Below, piece after piece: positions 62,188-64,000 of a stretch of 64,000 bases of DNA. This DNA is from Strongyloides papillosus (taxonomy: Eukaryota; Nematoda; Chromadorea; Rhabditida; Strongyloididae), in assembly GCA_005656395.1 (NCBI GenBank), contig SRSI01000050.1, positions 496,001 to 560,000 on the forward strand. Reading direction: 5' to 3'. Within the stretch, counting starts at the first letter, position 1, and each line of letters starts with the position of its first letter. The position numbers and the translations under genes are program-made. The notes under the pieces are model-generated. The model did no database searches, was not told where the DNA came from, and was given only the letters and a program-made list of their open reading frames with translations.

Positions 62188-62261
62188 GTCGTGAGTGTCA
62201 CTGTTTGTACCAGTCTTCAACTCATAGATTTCAATTCTACCTTTTACATTTCTCAGTAGTT

Positions 62262-62525
62262 TGTCCTCTTAACTCCAGTCTCAGTAGCTAGTTTTATACT
62301 GGAGAACCTGGGGTTTCTCTCAATTCCATCAACAACCATTGAATAAATGGTTTGATCACATACGAGTGGGGCAGCCCTAACGTACTTTTTATTTTCAGCA
62401 CAAGCAAAATGACGAATTTTTTGGAGATAATGCAAAATTGTCTTATTGGGGGAGGGAATGAAACTGATATGTAGGAAATACGTACACTAACCCTAATAAG
62501 GGCAGTATACATTCTTCCTTCTTTT
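62262..62525 (-). mobile_element. Possible insert with transposase-like helix-turn-helix coding piece
   Basis: Within the RAD54 relic, about 260 bp replace the expected coding sequence. On the minus strand they encode VDGIERNPRFSSIKLATETG, which resembles the helix-turn-helix start of Tc1/mariner-type transposases (NPRxS..KLA.ETGV pattern). No clear terminal repeats or target duplication were found, so the limits and the nature are uncertain. Confidence 0.4.
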
Positions 62526-62727
62526 TATCAGTAATAAATAAACTAGGAGCTTTTTTGTTCATCTGCTTTTGAAGCATTTTTTCCTCAACTGTACCTGTTG
62601 TGAGGAAACGAAAAATATAGCATGGCTTCCTTGTCCATTTCTCCATATTCTGGCCATTGCTTGGTGGTCATTTGCCGGATTCCAACTTGGGTCAAACAAT
62701 ACCAGTCTGTTGGCTCCATATAAATTT

Positions 62728-62826
62728 GGGCAAAGGCGCACTGGCCTTATTGGGTTAGTATGTATTTGCCCCCTTTGTATTAGAGGTAAATATATATTAG
62801 CCCAATACGGCTAGTGTGCCTTTACC
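62728..62826. mobile_element. 99-bp MITE with 9-bp target duplication (Mutator-like size)
   Basis: Inverted ends: left GGGCAAAGGCGCACTGGCC, right end inverse GGTAAAGGCACACTAGCC, continuing into TATTGGG.TA on both arms. Flanked by TATAAATTT at 62719-62727 and 62827-62835. Removing the element and one duplication rejoins the RAD54 reading frame exactly at [10 protein letters not shown], which shows that it is a clean insertion. A 9-bp duplication and GG-rich ends point to the Mutator superfamily (inference). Confidence 0.85.
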
Positions 62827-62830
62827 TATA

Positions 62831-64000
62831 AATTTAATTCGTATCTTCCAGCTTTAGCAGATAGTATGAATACAAATGTGTCATTACTTTCCTTTTTAGT
62901 AGTCGCAAGAAGGTGTTCAAAAACCAACATTTGAGTAAAATAAAACTCTATCCATGTTTTAAATTATGGGTAGAGTTTATATAAATAAGGGTATAAACTC
63001 TACCCGAGGTAGAGCTTAGATACCAAATCACATAAACTCCACCCGTAGGTAGAGTTTAGATACACGTGAATATGAGATTATATAACCTCAATAAATCCTT
63101 GAAACTTCTTTTAAACGTAAGCTTTTTTGAGCGATCTTGAAAAATTGTCTAAAAAACAAGATAAGCTATCGAATGGATATAATATCATTACATTATATGA
63201 AGTAAAATAAAAGTTAAAAACGTCTGATTGACAAGGATAACTTATTTGTCATTTTGCAATTTTTAAAAATTTTAAATATTTAATATAACATTTTTTCTAA
63301 AAGTGTAAAAAGGTATCGAATATTATTCCTACTTTCACAATTTTTATGTTTTTGTCAAAAAAAACTATACATTTTTTTGTGTGTAGATATAAATTTAGAT
63401 CATTAATCAAATTAACATAATGAAAACAAGGTATTTCCTTTGAATACTATTATCTGGAGTTTTTGCTTTAGTGAGCTCTTTTTCTATATTGGTTTCTGCG
63501 CTTTATTTATATATCAGAATCAAATAAAACATATTTTATAATTTTTTATAAATTACTGTTTTTAAATACTTCTACGAATTGTATTAAAAAAATTTCAAAA
63601 TCAATTAACTGTTGTTAAATAAAATATTTTTTTGAAAGATAATTTATAGTAATTTGATCTACATTTTTTTCCTTTTCTTTGAAGTCATTATATGCTAATT
63701 CAATAGGAGCTAATCTTTTTATATCAGGTAGAAAAACAAAATGATATTGAAGCAAATAGTTCTCATAAATCTACAAATTTATTAAAGTGATTATATTTTT
63801 TTATAACGTGGCACTAAATTTATGTCACGCTACAATTTTATAATTTGAATAATTTATGTTAAATATTTATTTTAAATAGGTAATTTTTTAACTAAAAATC
63901 TCACGATTTGTTTTCAGTGTGTACTTTAACATATTCGCTTTAGTATTTTATTCCATTGTTTGTAAGATTAACAGAAAGTTAAGGAAACACGCATAACGTT
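62831..64000. other. Right-end spacer, no intact gene seen
   Basis: Beyond the upstream end of the RAD54 relic (about 62930) and an inverted-motif cluster at 62968-63060, the sequence is AT-rich with no supported frame to the window end. ATG AAA ACA AGG at 63420 runs only eight codons. Confidence 0.5.
62968..63060. repeat. Cluster of alternating GGTAGAGTTTA motifs
   Basis: GGGTAGAGTTTAT (62968-62980) is followed by its exact reverse complement ATAAACTCTACCC (62993-63005), then GGTAGAGCTTAGATA, then ATAAACTCCACCC, then GGTAGAGTTTAGATA. Five motifs alternate in orientation, capable of forming hairpins. It could be the end of a further small inverted-repeat transposon. Confidence 0.7.

Larger units (their letters stand above)
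61905..62930 (-). pseudogene. rad-54: RAD54 C-terminal relic, broken by insertions and a frameshift
   Basis: Minus strand, in order: SNDTFVFILSAKAG (human DFVFMLSSKAG), an insert, then [20 protein letters not shown] and [12 protein letters not shown] (helicase motifs V-VI of SWI2/SNF2 RAD54). A one-base loss in GGACAAGGAAG shifts to the frame [20 protein letters not shown]. About 260 bp without RAD54 similarity follow, then NSDTHD|KLECKRCANGKEI (human LSDTHDRLHCRRCVNSRQI) interrupted by a second insert, and the end FTFYQKSHKK-stop. No helicase motifs I-IV occur upstream in the window, so the 5' part is missing. The relic cannot encode RAD54. A working RAD54 gene presumably exists elsewhere (inference). 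Confidence 0.85.

Overview
The window is nuclear DNA of a nematode, most likely a clade IV parasite or relative of the Strongyloides type. The grounds are the very high AT content, compact genes with 35-80 bp GT-AG introns, C. elegans-like orthologues (AMPK alpha with its worm-specific N-terminal leader, sigma-class glutathione S-transferases, a DOT1-like family member), and apparent outron acceptors just upstream of start codons. This is inferred from composition and protein content; no species-level marker was recognised. Gene models below were built by hand from the sequence, and the exon lengths add up to open frames.

Layout. 1-571 (-): N-terminal part of a TTBK/CK1-type kinase. 696-2738 (-): polypeptide GalNAc-transferase. 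3391-6140 (-): AMPK alpha (aak-2 type) with a remote first exon. 7015-8580 (-): small membrane protein with an apparent frame break. 9461-12870 (+): tandem array of three tiny secreted-peptide genes plus a geneless fourth unit. 14506-16296 (+): ETF-ubiquinone oxidoreductase. 16451-17112 (-): sigma GST. 17478-19086 (-): NRBP-like pseudokinase. 20491-23111 (+): RMI1. 23340-38090 (+): four tandem chemoreceptor-like 7TM genes alternating with four decayed copies of a second gene, with a 1.6-kb palindromic transposon-like insert. 39333-41537 (-): large secreted/type I membrane protein of unknown family. 43807-45089 (+): divergent DOT1-like methyltransferase. 46626-48676 (-): two tandem GSTs. 49359-52285 (-): Dispatched-like RND protein. 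52815-56894 (-): FANCI. 57389-59746 (+): degenerate SDR and mitochondrial-type Xaa-Pro aminopeptidase. 60266-60770 (+): calponin-homology protein. 61905-62930 (-): a RAD54 C-terminal relic broken by two small transposons and a frameshift.

Most single-copy genes are ordinary housekeeping genes: metabolism, signalling, and genome maintenance (RMI1, FANCI). The dynamic parts are the secreted-peptide array, where regulatory sequence and signal peptide are conserved while the mature peptide changes; the receptor cluster, which shows mosaicism and dead companion genes; and the right end, where precise MITE insertions with target duplications can be read inside a former RAD54 coding region.
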